A stretch of DNA of 64,000 bases, taken from the NCBI RefSeq assembly GCF_001661265.1, contig NW_017566996.1, positions 186,001-250,000 on the forward strand, read 5' to 3'. The notes under the pieces are model-generated. The model saw only the letters and a list, made by a program, of their open reading frames with translations, did not search any database and was not told the origin of the DNA. The DNA comes from Saitoella complicata NRRL Y-17804 (taxonomy: Eukaryota; Ascomycota; Saitoellomycetes; Saitoellales; Saitoellaceae). Positions 42,168 to 50,957 of this stretch are shown piece after piece (position 1 is the stretch's first letter; the number at the start of each line of letters is the position of its first letter). The position numbers and the translations under genes were made by a program.

Positions 42168-43331
42168 ATGGCTCCTCCTTCTCTCGACACCGCCGCTCCG
42201 GCTTACACTTTCAACGACCTCAAGAACAAAGTTCAACAAAGCCTTGACATCGATGCTACCCCCAAGGCCACGCCTTACACCTACGGAGGATCCCTTGACT
42301 CCTTTAACTCCTTTGACATTACCCCCATCATTGGTCGCGAGTTCCCGGATGTCGACCTCCGTGCTGTCCTCAACGCTCCGAACCGTGAAGACTTGATCCA
42401 TGACTTGGCTGTCACCATCTCTGATCGTGGCGTCGTTTTCTTCCGCAACCAATCCCTCACCACGGATGAACAGAAGCAGCTCGGTCTCCTCCTCGGTGAA
42501 TTGACCGGAAAGCCTGCCACCTCCGGCCTTCACATTCACCCCGTCATCAACTCTGGACGTGATATCGGTATCAATGAGGATTCCGGCGAAGTCACTCGCA
42601 AGGACGACGAGATCTCCGTCATCTCTTCTGATCTCAACCGCAAGCTCTACAGCGACTATGGTTCCCAGTTCGCAGACCGCCTCAACAACAGGGTCCGTGA
42701 CAACTTTGCCTCCACTGGATGGCACAGCGACATCACATTCGAGCCCGTCCCCGCGAACTACACCATCCTCAAGATCCACACGCTTCCCCCCACCGGTGGT
42801 GATACGCTTTGGGCCTCCGGCTACGAGTTGTACGACCGTATCTCTCCCAAATTGAGGCAGTTCCTCGACACTGCCACCGGTACCTTCGCTCAACCCAACT
42901 TCAACGCCGCCGCCGACAAGCACGCTTTCAAGCTCTACTCTGCTCCTCGCGGTGCTCCCGAGAACGTCGGCGAGGACTTGACCGCCATCCACCCCATCGT
43001 CCGCACCAACCCCGTCACCGGCTGGAAATCCATCTTCGCACTCGGCTCCCACTTCTCCCATATCAACGGGTTGACCAAATACGAGAGTGACTGGTTCAAG
43101 GATTACTTTCACCGTTTGGTGACGGATAACCACGATTTGCAGGTTCGTTTCAAGTGGAATAAGAATGATGTTGCTATTTGGGATAACCGTTCTGTTTACC
43201 ACACTGCGACCTACGATTATGGCGGGAAGCGTCAGGGTAACCGTGTTGTTGCTCTCGGTGAGAGACCGTACTTTGACCCTGCTAGCAAGAGTAGGCGTGA
43301 GGCTCTTGGTGAGGTTGATGCCGAGGCTTAG
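42168..43331 (+). CDS. TauD-type Fe(II)/2-oxoglutarate-dependent dioxygenase
   Basis: 387 aa, no intron. Enzymes of this group hydroxylate sulfonates or sulfate esters, releasing sulfite or sulfate (yeast Jlp1, bacterial TauD/AtsK). The iron ligands are visible: H186 and D188 in TGWHSDITFEP, and the distal H345 in RSVYHTATYDY. The 2-oxoglutarate-binding Arg follows in GNRVVALGERPYF. Other conserved parts are RGVVFFRNQSLT, PPTGGDTLWASGYELYDRIS and HPIVRTNPVTGWKSIF. An N-terminal 45-residue extension is usual in fungi. The neighbouring permease and arylsulfatase support a sulfur-scavenging role. Codon bias suggests good expression when induced. Confidence 0.92.
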   Translation: MAPPSLDTAAPAYTFNDLKNKVQQSLDIDATPKATPYTYGGSLDSFNSFDITPIIGREFPDVDLRAVLNAPNREDLIHDLAVTISDRGVVFFRNQSLTTDEQKQLGLLLGELTGKPATSGLHIHPVINSGRDIGINEDSGEVTRKDDEISVISSDLNRKLYSDYGSQFADRLNNRVRDNFASTGWHSDITFEPVPANYTILKIHTLPPTGGDTLWASGYELYDRISPKLRQFLDTATGTFAQPNFNAAADKHAFKLYSAPRGAPENVGEDLTAIHPIVRTNPVTGWKSIFALGSHFSHINGLTKYESDWFKDYFHRLVTDNHDLQVRFKWNKNDVAIWDNRSVYHTATYDYGGKRQGNRVVALGERPYFDPASKSRREALGEVDAEA

Positions 43332-43473
43332 TCTAATGGGTATGTACGAGGAGAGCAGAGCAGGAGTGATATGATAGTGAGGTTATAGGTAGTGTAACAT
43401 ATCTTTGATACCATGATGACTCCGTCTAAACGCCTCTGCTCCTAATCCAGGCCAAAACAAAGCCTAGCTCACG

Positions 43474-44853
43474 TCAGGCAACACTGATAACCGCGGCATC
43501 CTTCTCCCCAACCTCCATTCTTGTCTTCTCCTCTGCGTCCTCCCCACTCGCGTAGTTGGTCTTGCTGACAGTCTTCGCAACAACGAACATCAACGGCAAA
43601 CTCACACCCTGCAACACGAAACAAACAATCAACTGCCTCATGAACCCCACACCCGCCGCACTGATCCCGAAACTCAGCGCACCACCCGCACTCTGCAATC
43701 CCTTGTAAAACCCGGCATATCGAGCCAAAGTCCACGGATCGTTCGTGATGGCGCCCATGAGCCAGTAGCAGTAGGATTGGTACATGGCATCTGCCATGCC
43801 GTAGAGAACGTAGAGCACGAATGGACCTGCCCAGTTCGAGTCAGTCCAGTCCGAGGAAGGGGAGGGGTTATGTTCGGAGAAAGTTGATTGGAAGGCTGCA
43901 CCGCCAGACCAGGTTGCGAGGACGAAAATGGAGATAACGGCGAGTCCAATTATGCCGCGACGACGTCGGTCACCGAGGGCTGTTGCGTCAAGGATAGCAG
44001 AGATACCGAAGGTGCCGAAGACTTGGGTGAGCCAGTAGATCATGCTGTTGAGTGTTCGGGAGCGGAGGGAAAAGTAGAAGGCGTTCATGCTAAATTGGTA
44101 AGCGTAAAACCAGTTACTCGCGAGACATGCCGGTGCAAGGGCCATGATCTTCCAGTCGAAGACGAGACCGCAGACGCTCTTGAATTCATCACGGAAGTTC
44201 ATGGGCTTCGTAGTCGTAACCGGGGTGCCATCCTTGTGTTTGACAACCGCTGGGTCGGCGAGGAAGAACGACGCAACGATTCCCACACAGATCACAATGA
44301 AAAACCCCACGTAACTCCCCGTCGACACCTTATCACCACTCTTCCCTCCATTCCTCATGATTTGTGCGAATGGGATCAACCCTCCGATCGCCGCGCCAAC
44401 ACCCAACATACTCCACTGATACGCAAAGTGCCTCGACTTCTCATGTTCACGCGGATAAGACATGACCACAAATCCTTGCGCAGTCCACAACAATCCGGCA
44501 CTCAACCCACATAGAGCGCCCCCAGCAATCACGAATGCCTCTGGGCCTCCACGGTCTAAACACCACAAACTACCCACGTACACCGCGTACCCAAATGTAC
44601 CGATAAAAAGAGTCCAGCGGGGCCCAATGGTGTTATTGACAGACCCGCCGAAGAATCCGATGATGGCGAAACACGCGTATAGAGCCGAATTCGACTTTGC
44701 GACAAGGGAGGTGGAGGAGGCTGCTTGACCTCCGGCGCCCATACCGTTGATTGCGTCAAACATCCCGGGACAGCAAAAGAGAACCAAGCCGACAAGCAGC
44801 GATTGCCATAACGGCGTGCGAAATCGAGTGAGAAGGGATGGTGCGGATGTCAT
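43474..44853 (-). CDS. UNC93-like MFS membrane protein
   Basis: 459 aa, no intron, about 11-12 membrane segments. Characteristic of fungal UNC93-like proteins: WQSLLVGLVLFCCPGMFDAINGMGAGG at the start (membrane segment 1), GPRWTLFIGTFGYAVYVGSL, GLLWTAQGFVVMSYPREHEK and NWFYAYQFSMNAFYFSLRSRTLNS in the middle, with a charged C-terminal tail (EDAEEKTRMEVGEKDA). Substrate is unknown; animal UNC93 proteins act as channel regulators or trafficking chaperones. It is divergent from AnmK across 516 bp and ends 142 bp from the convergent TauD gene. No evidence links it to the sulfur block beyond position. Confidence 0.88.
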   Translation of the reverse strand: MTSAPSLLTRFRTPLWQSLLVGLVLFCCPGMFDAINGMGAGGQAASSTSLVAKSNSALYACFAIIGFFGGSVNNTIGPRWTLFIGTFGYAVYVGSLWCLDRGGPEAFVIAGGALCGLSAGLLWTAQGFVVMSYPREHEKSRHFAYQWSMLGVGAAIGGLIPFAQIMRNGGKSGDKVSTGSYVGFFIVICVGIVASFFLADPAVVKHKDGTPVTTTKPMNFRDEFKSVCGLVFDWKIMALAPACLASNWFYAYQFSMNAFYFSLRSRTLNSMIYWLTQVFGTFGISAILDATALGDRRRRGIIGLAVISIFVLATWSGGAAFQSTFSEHNPSPSSDWTDSNWAGPFVLYVLYGMADAMYQSYCYWLMGAITNDPWTLARYAGFYKGLQSAGGALSFGISAAGVGFMRQLIVCFVLQGVSLPLMFVVAKTVSKTNYASGEDAEEKTRMEVGEKDAAVISVA

Positions 44854-45369
44854 GTCGTGGTGACGTTGGAGTGTTGATCTGACAAACGTATCCGCCCATG
44901 GTGTCGGCCTTCCAAGTCCTTATGAACCGCCGTTATGCCCACCCCCGGGTCGAATATACCCATATCTCGCCTGGGTGGGGTAAATAACGGCGTCAGTGCG
45001 TGGGAGCCAGTACCCGACACTGGATTGCCGTAGTTCACTGAAGTCAGCATTGGTTTGCAGTGGTGGGCTATCATCCGACCTCCTCTCGAATCCGACTGGG
45101 GCCCCACTTACTCGATTCAGTAATTTGATCCGCCGTTATGGACAAGTAACGATGATATGAACGATCTTGGCTTGCTTTCACGCGGATAGGGTCTGAGGGA
45201 TGAGGGTGCTTCGTCCGATATGAACCGATATACCCGGTGGTCCTGGCGCGTGGCCCCGAGTGGACGGAGAAGTCATTATGGAACGGATCATTGAGATCAA
45301 CCTCATCTTTGCGACATTTCCAGTTTCACAATCCATTGATCCTGAGCGCAAGGTTTTACAGGCCGGATC
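44854..45369. promoter_or_regulatory. Divergent intergenic region, UNC93-like and AnmK genes
   Basis: 516 bp between start codons; no gene or clear core promoter element. Confidence 0.4.
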
Positions 45370-46647
45370 ATGACACTCAACATCATCGGCCTCAACTGCG
45401 GTACCTCCGTCGACGCAATCGACATCGCCTACTGCGCAATCACCCCCATCCTTTCCTCCCCCAACGATCTCCGCCTCGAACTCCTCGACTACACCGAACA
45501 TCCCGTCCCACCGGAGCTGAAGGCACGGGTACTGAAAGCGTGTCGCGAGAATGCCGTAACGATGGAGGAGATTTGCGACCTCAACTTCGCGCTTGGGCGT
45601 GAGTTCGGGCTCGCAGCAAAGTCATTTATCGACAGGAATGGACTGGAAGGAAAGGTGGACGCGATCGCATCGCATGGGCAGACACTGTGGCATATTCCCT
45701 CGCCAGCACCTCCGCAGCAGAAGAGTACGCTCCAAATGGCAGAGTCTGCTGTTATCGCGCAGATTACGGGCTTGACGACGATCTCCTCCTTCCGTGTCGG
45801 CGACGTGGCAGCTGGACGTATGGGCGCTCCCCTCATCGCCTTCCTCGACGCCGCAGTCCTTGCTCATCCAACGCTGACCCGCGCGTCTCAGAACCTTGGC
45901 GGAATTGGTAATGTGACGATCATTCCAGCGGGTGACTCCGCCATCGAGTCGTGTTTCGAATTTGATACGGGGCCGGGGAATGTGTTGATCGACGCTGCGG
46001 TACGGATCATTACGAATGGTGAACAGGAGTACGACAAAGACGGTCTCATCGGTGCACAAGGTCGTGTGTATGAGGACGTGGTCGATGAGTTCTTGGCACA
46101 TCCTTACTTCAGTGCCGCCCTCCCAAAAACCACCGGGCGAGAACTCTTTGGCGATGACATTGCGTCCCAACTCGTCTCTTCTCTCCGCTCCGTCGGTGCT
46201 ACAGATCCGGATGTCATCGCTACCATCACCCGAATAACGGCCGAGTCTCTAGTGAGAGCTTACGAGCGCTATCTACAACCGGGTGGCACAATCGACGAAG
46301 TCTACCTCTGTGGCGGCGGCGCCTATAACCCGAACATAACGTCTTACCTCTCTACTCACCTCCCGCACACATCCATCAACCTCTTCTCGACCACGCAAAT
46401 CGCTCCCGAAGCGAAAGAAGCCATCTCCTTCGCCCTCCTCGGCCACGAATGTCTCATGGGGAAGAGCATCGTTGTACCACAACACGTAGAGAGTGCGGAG
46501 CGCGTCGTGTTGGGAAAAATCACGCCCGGGATGGGTTATGGGAGGTTGATGAGGAAGGTTGTTGGGAGTATAGGGTTCGTTAGCGAGAATATGGAGGATG
46601 AGAGGAACGGGTTGCCGTACGCAAGGAGGATGGAGGTCGTGAGCTGA
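45370..46647 (+). CDS. anmK: Anhydro-N-acetylmuramic acid kinase (AnmK family)
   Basis: 425 aa, no intron. In bacteria AnmK hydrolyses and phosphorylates 1,6-anhydroMurNAc, a cell-wall recycling step. The actin-like ATPase fold shows GLNCGTSVDAIDIAY (phosphate loop; bacterial GTSxDGID), ASHGQTLWH, SSFRVGDVAAGRMGAPL, QNLGGIGNVT, FDTGPGNVLIDAAV and EVYLCGGGAYNP. It is longer than the usual bacterial enzyme (about 370 aa), with extra C-terminal sequence. Fungi have no peptidoglycan, so the gene may be an old transfer from bacteria used to salvage bacterial wall sugars, or it may act on another anhydro sugar. The catalytic motifs look intact. Confidence 0.88.
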   Translation: MTLNIIGLNCGTSVDAIDIAYCAITPILSSPNDLRLELLDYTEHPVPPELKARVLKACRENAVTMEEICDLNFALGREFGLAAKSFIDRNGLEGKVDAIASHGQTLWHIPSPAPPQQKSTLQMAESAVIAQITGLTTISSFRVGDVAAGRMGAPLIAFLDAAVLAHPTLTRASQNLGGIGNVTIIPAGDSAIESCFEFDTGPGNVLIDAAVRIITNGEQEYDKDGLIGAQGRVYEDVVDEFLAHPYFSAALPKTTGRELFGDDIASQLVSSLRSVGATDPDVIATITRITAESLVRAYERYLQPGGTIDEVYLCGGGAYNPNITSYLSTHLPHTSINLFSTTQIAPEAKEAISFALLGHECLMGKSIVVPQHVESAERVVLGKITPGMGYGRLMRKVVGSIGFVSENMEDERNGLPYARRMEVVS

Positions 46648-46999
46648 GAAGGATGAATCTCGGGTTTACGGGGCTGTAAGCAACGATACACTATTACCTA
46701 CTTGAGAGCAGGTGACGAATACGTCTGTGGGAGATATCCAATTATGAGTGTAAGAGGTCTGATTATTCAAATAGGGACGTATCCTCCCTTATATATCTAG
46801 GGTCCTGTCGTGCCAAACCCGTAAATCCTCGTACCACACCCCTGCGCCCGCAACCTGTGTAGAGTGTGTCGCACTCCTATTACTAGTACATCGACGGTTT
46901 CAGGCTGAAGCCGATAGGGCACGGCCACACCCACAGCCAAAGAACGGGTGTCTCAGCAGCCGCCCGGTCGGCTTCAGCCTGAGACCGAATCTACTACAA
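46648..46999. other. Intergenic region left of the telomere-type tract
   Basis: No gene. TTATATATC at about 46790-46798 and an inverted repeat near the right end. The retroelement begins after the telomeric repeats. Confidence 0.45.
46900..46982. repeat. 15-bp perfect inverted repeat with a 53-bp spacer
   Basis: TCAGGCTGAAGCCGA at 46900-46914 is the exact reverse complement of 46968-46982. It could form a hairpin or be the ends of a very short palindromic element. It ends 17 bp before the telomeric tract. Confidence 0.8.
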
Positions 47000-47033
47000 C
47001 CCTAACCCTAACCCTAACCCTAACCCTCATCAA
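47000..47033 (+). repeat. Interstitial telomere-type repeat, (CCCTAA) about 5.7 units
   Basis: 34 bp of perfect CCCTAA repeats, the C-rich strand of the standard TTAGGG fungal telomere. In this orientation a telomere would end to the left, with chromosome to the right. Confidence 0.95.
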
Positions 47034-48802
47034 CAATATTGTGCGATTACACGGCCTACCAGATACAATCGTATCAGACAGAGATCCTCGTTTCACCAGT
47101 CAGTTTTGGAGAGCACTGCAAGGCTCACTTGGGGTTGAGTTACTGATGTCAACTGCTGAGCACCCTCAGACTGATGGACAGACGAAACGTACGATCAAAA
47201 CACTGGAACATATGATTCGTCCTTATGTTCAGGACCATGATTGCGATGAAGTCCTACCGTCATTGGAGTTTGCATACAACAACTCAAAACATGGTACGAC
47301 AAATATGACACCATTCTATATGAACTACGGTTATCACCCTATTGGACCGAACCGGACGAACTACAGCAATGTTCAAGCAGCACAGGAACTTCTCGAAAAG
47401 TTGACCGACATACACACCGCGGCGAAAGATACGATCCATGGAAACCAGATGAAACAGAAACATCATGCTGACAAACGTCGATCTGTACCTGCCGATTTCA
47501 ACAAAGGAGACTGGGTCTTGGTCCTGAAAAGCAATCAGGACAAGTTAGGAAAACTAGAAAGCCGTTATGCAGGACCTTATAGAGTTCTGGAGCGACTCAG
47601 CGACAATGCAGTTCGGCTAGTGTTACCCGCTGGTTCACAGGCTCACCCAACTTTCAACATTTCGCGATTGAAAAAATATTACATGGCAGAGGATGAACGA
47701 CAAAACAATGTACCAGTGAACCCGGCATTGCCTGCTGGAAGTTCTGTCCCTCGAGAAAAACAAGAGGTTGAACGCATTATTGCATCTCGCAGAGATGAAA
47801 ATACCCGCACACAGGAGTATCTGGTTTGATGGAAAGGAACAAACTTACATGACAACTCCTGGGAGCCAGCCGACAGCATACCTGCTGACAAAGTTGGAAA
47901 GTTCGAAAACGGGCCAAACCCACTTCGTTTGCCCAAGTTACCTCACAAGAATTAATCACGATTATTAATTATGGCAGGAGGATCACCTACTATGAGGTGG
48001 AATGGGAGAGTGAAAAAGGCAAGCCTGATTCGTCGTGGGAGAGTTGGAAAAGGCTGCACAAGTGCGCTGAGGCAAAACACTTGTACAGGATCGGCAACAG
48101 GTTTTGAAGAACCTACCTCCTTTCTTTCTGTTGGTACGAGTTTTTTATTGCTGTTAGTACCGTTTAGAGGGGGGAGAGTGTAGTGTGTCGAACCACACTA
48201 CGGATTCTACAGGTACGTCGTACCTGGTTTTAATTCTATTGAGTACCGGCTCCGTTGGGGAACGGCTCTGTTGGGGAACGGCTCCTGGAAGCCGTTGCAG
48301 AACTTTACTATGTAAAGGGGAGGTTTTGGTAGCTTTATTTCTTCATTCGAATAACAATCACTTCTTACTACTCCATCCGTTACATCTTTCGTACCAAGCG
48401 TCACGCCGAGACCCTTCCCCATGAATGACTGCAAGACGCCAGTCAGCAACCCGGTGCTCTCGAAGTCCTCACCGAATATAACAACTCCCAAATCCCGTTC
48501 AAAATACAAGGGCTCCATTTGGTACAACGACGGCACAGGCGAAGATGTAGAAGTACGACACGCCAAGGGTCAGAACTACGATAGGCCAAGGGGCAGGACA
48601 ACGATAGGCCAAGAGGCAGAACAGGCAGAGAGTACAATGACGAGGAAGTACAACGACGTGGGAGTAGGCTGTGTCGATTGATCGGTAGGATGTCCGACCT
48701 GTCAGACAAATTCGAACGTGGGAATTGGAGCCCGAGCTCTGACGCAAATTAGCTACAGCGGACTAGTCGGTCCGACTGTCCTTTACCTTCCTCAACGTTA
48801 CA
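47034..48802 (+). mobile_element. Incomplete Ty3/gypsy LTR retrotransposon (3' part)
   Basis: A remnant of a Ty3/gypsy-family element. Parts seen: the C-terminal half of an integrase core ([25 protein letters not shown] and the N-terminal [14 protein letters not shown]), followed by the Ty3-type region after the core ([34 protein letters not shown]), at about 47034-47829; then non-coding sequence, a polypurine tract at 48166-48178 and a candidate 3' LTR. The 5' LTR, gag, protease, reverse transcriptase and RNase H are absent, so it is broken. Its left edge coincides with the telomeric repeats. What remains keeps a long open stretch, suggesting it is not very old. Age cannot be estimated from a single LTR. 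Confidence 0.85.
48179..48802 (+). repeat. Candidate 3' LTR of the Ty3/gypsy remnant
   Basis: It starts with TG right after the polypurine tract and could end with CA at 48802; the right end is uncertain. A 7-bp stem hairpin (TAGTGTG/CACACTA) is at 48181-48200. Inside are short tandem repeats, including a 23-bp unit at 48562-48626, as is common in the U3 part of LTRs. No second LTR is in the window to confirm it. Confidence 0.5.
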
Positions 48803-49288
48803 ATTCTAACGATTCCGCTCTCCTCGTCGACTGGTAGACGGGCTCAGCTGCTGCCACATGTACAGCTCAGCCCCGCCCGTGGAGCCCTCATACGTACGTA
48901 TACCGACCGGTATGGCGGGCCGAGCAAGCTGCGTGCGCGCTGGCGCTCGGTTGCTTGCTCCCGCCCCAACCTCAGAACGGCTCTCAGGCAGCCGAAACCT
49001 CACGACCTCACGGCCCAACCATCAACAGCGTCGGGTCATGTAACCGTCGTGCTGCGTTTTTCGACCCTCATATGAATTTCTACGGCTATAGCTATCCGCC
49101 GTTACCGCAACACCCCGGCTTCACCTCGATCCTCCCCGCTTCACTCGGTACCCGGCAAGCGAGGATCAGTTACATATACGATGGATACCAGCTGCTGTCA
49201 AAGCAAGCAGTGAAATCCGGGATCCTATAAACGAGCAGCTATTCCTTCTCAGTTTGCACCTGCACGACGAACTCGAAACTACCCCACC
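48803..49288. other. Intergenic, left edge of the aromatic gene cluster
   Basis: No gene. It contains the palindrome ATACGTACGTAT at 48890-48901 and the promoter of the aldehyde dehydrogenase gene. Confidence 0.45.
49226..49231 (+). promoter_or_regulatory. Candidate TATA box of the aldehyde dehydrogenase gene
   Basis: TATAAA lies 58 bp before the ATG at 49289. Confidence 0.5.
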
Positions 49289-50743
49289 ATGCACAAAGAA
49301 ACCCCAGTAGCCCTTCACATCCACGGCGAGGACATCATCACCTCCACCACCTTTCCCGTCCTCAACCCCCTCAGCAACTCTCCCGTCCACTCCTGCTCCT
49401 CCGCCTCCAAATCTGAATGGTCCGCAGCCCTCAAAGCCGCCGAAGACGCATTCGAGACGTGGAGGGACACATCTCCTTCCACGCGCCGCCTGATCTTCCT
49501 CAAAGCAGCGGATATCTTGTCAGGATGGGAAGATAAAGTAAAGGAGTTCATGACGGCCGAAGTCGCCGCTACGCCATCATGGGTCAAAGTCAACATCAAC
49601 GCCGCCGTCGCACAATTCCGCGAAGTAGCAGGCCTCGCAACCCACATCAAAGGCGAGATCGTCCCCGCCGACCGCCCAAACACCACGATCATGGTCCTCC
49701 GTGAAGCCGCCGGTGTCGTATTCGGTGTCGCTCCCTGGAACGCACCCATCACCCTTACCGTCCGCGCGATCGCAACCCCGATCATGTGCGGTAACACCGT
49801 CATCCTCAAACCCTCCGAGTTCTCCCCCGGCTCTCAGCGCTTAGTCGTGGACGCCCTCATCCAAGCCGGTCTCCCCAAGGGCGTATTGAACTACCTCCCC
49901 GTCTCAACCTCCGACGCACCCGCCATGACAGAATTCTTCGTCCGCGCTCCGAGCGTGAGGAGGGTGAACTTCACCGGCTCCACCCGCGTCGGGAAAATCA
50001 TCGCTCGTCTTGCCGCTGAGGAATTAAAACCCTGCGTTCTCGAACTCGGTGGGAAAGCACCTGCGATCGTGCGTGCGGACGCGGATATTCCCTCCGCAGC
50101 CAAAGCGATCATCTTTGGTGGTCTTTGCAATGCGGGTCAGGTGTGTATGTCGACCGAACGTGTCCTCGTCCACGAAAGCATCGCACCCGCGTTCAGATCC
50201 GAGCTCATCGCACAATGCAAAGCCCTCAAAACGGGTGACGGTGGGCAAATCAGTGGTCTCCAAACCGGTGCAGCAGCAAAGAAGGTCGTGGAGCTAATCC
50301 AATCCGCAAAAACCCAAGGCGCACATATCCTCCTGGGCGACTGCAAGATTAACCGGAACTCACTCCTCGGACCACACGTCGTCTCCGGCGTCACCACCTC
50401 CATGGACATCTGGTCCACCGAATCCTTCGGCCCCGTGCTCTCCCTAACAACCTTCTCCAGCGACGCCGAAGCTATCCGTCTCGCAAATTCCTCCACCTAC
50501 TCCCTCTGCGGCTCAGTCTTCACCCGCGACACCCTCGCCGGTACCCAAATCTGTCGAAAACTCCGTTGTGGAGCGACGCATGTCAACGGACCTACCGTCT
50601 ATATCGAGCCTACGCTTCCGAATGGTGGCGTCGGGGGTGCGAGTGGGTATGGGAGGTTTGGGGGGATGAGTGGGGTGGATGAGTTTATGGATAAGAGGAT
50701 TGTTACGGTCTGTGCTGCTGGGACGGAGTTCAATCTTGCTTGA
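49289..50743 (+). CDS. Aldehyde dehydrogenase, salicylaldehyde/vanillin dehydrogenase type
   Basis: 484 aa, no intron. It oxidises an aldehyde to the acid with NAD(P). Conserved: VAPWNAPITLTVRAIATP, ILKPSEFSPGSQ (cofactor Lys), NFTGSTRVGK (nucleotide loop), E252 in LELGGKAP and the nucleophile C286 in NAGQVCMSTERV, then ESFGPVLSL. The sequence follows the salicylaldehyde/vanillin dehydrogenase branch (FREVAGLATHIKGEIVPADRP and VNGPTVYIEP). It heads the cluster to 60.1 kb. In a plausible pathway it takes the aldehyde made by the Zn alcohol dehydrogenase and gives an aromatic acid for the salicylate-hydroxylase-type enzyme. Confidence 0.92.
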   Translation: MHKETPVALHIHGEDIITSTTFPVLNPLSNSPVHSCSSASKSEWSAALKAAEDAFETWRDTSPSTRRLIFLKAADILSGWEDKVKEFMTAEVAATPSWVKVNINAAVAQFREVAGLATHIKGEIVPADRPNTTIMVLREAAGVVFGVAPWNAPITLTVRAIATPIMCGNTVILKPSEFSPGSQRLVVDALIQAGLPKGVLNYLPVSTSDAPAMTEFFVRAPSVRRVNFTGSTRVGKIIARLAAEELKPCVLELGGKAPAIVRADADIPSAAKAIIFGGLCNAGQVCMSTERVLVHESIAPAFRSELIAQCKALKTGDGGQISGLQTGAAAKKVVELIQSAKTQGAHILLGDCKINRNSLLGPHVVSGVTTSMDIWSTESFGPVLSLTTFSSDAEAIRLANSSTYSLCGSVFTRDTLAGTQICRKLRCGATHVNGPTVYIEPTLPNGGVGGASGYGRFGGMSGVDEFMDKRIVTVCAAGTEFNLA

Positions 50744-50957
50744 TTCGAGAATGTTGGTAAATCGTAAGATAAGTTGGAAATTGCATTTTAATTGAAGGGG
50801 AATTGCAGAAGAATTAACTTCCCGTCCGTGCGTATCGATATGGTTGCAGTAGGACCCGATCCATGACGCGTTGTGCGTACACCGTCTCCAACGTCGAGGA
50901 AGCGACCTACACGACCATTGACAGGTCCATTGACCAGAAGCTGCTTCCCAAACTATC

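Noticed and set aside
42159-43202. Antisense open frame of 347 codons opposite the TauD dioxygenase
   Set aside because: Val/Gly/Asp-rich mirror of codon-biased coding sequence; no motif.
48443-48747. Small open frames inside the candidate LTR
   Set aside because: They arise from tandem repeats and show no family features.
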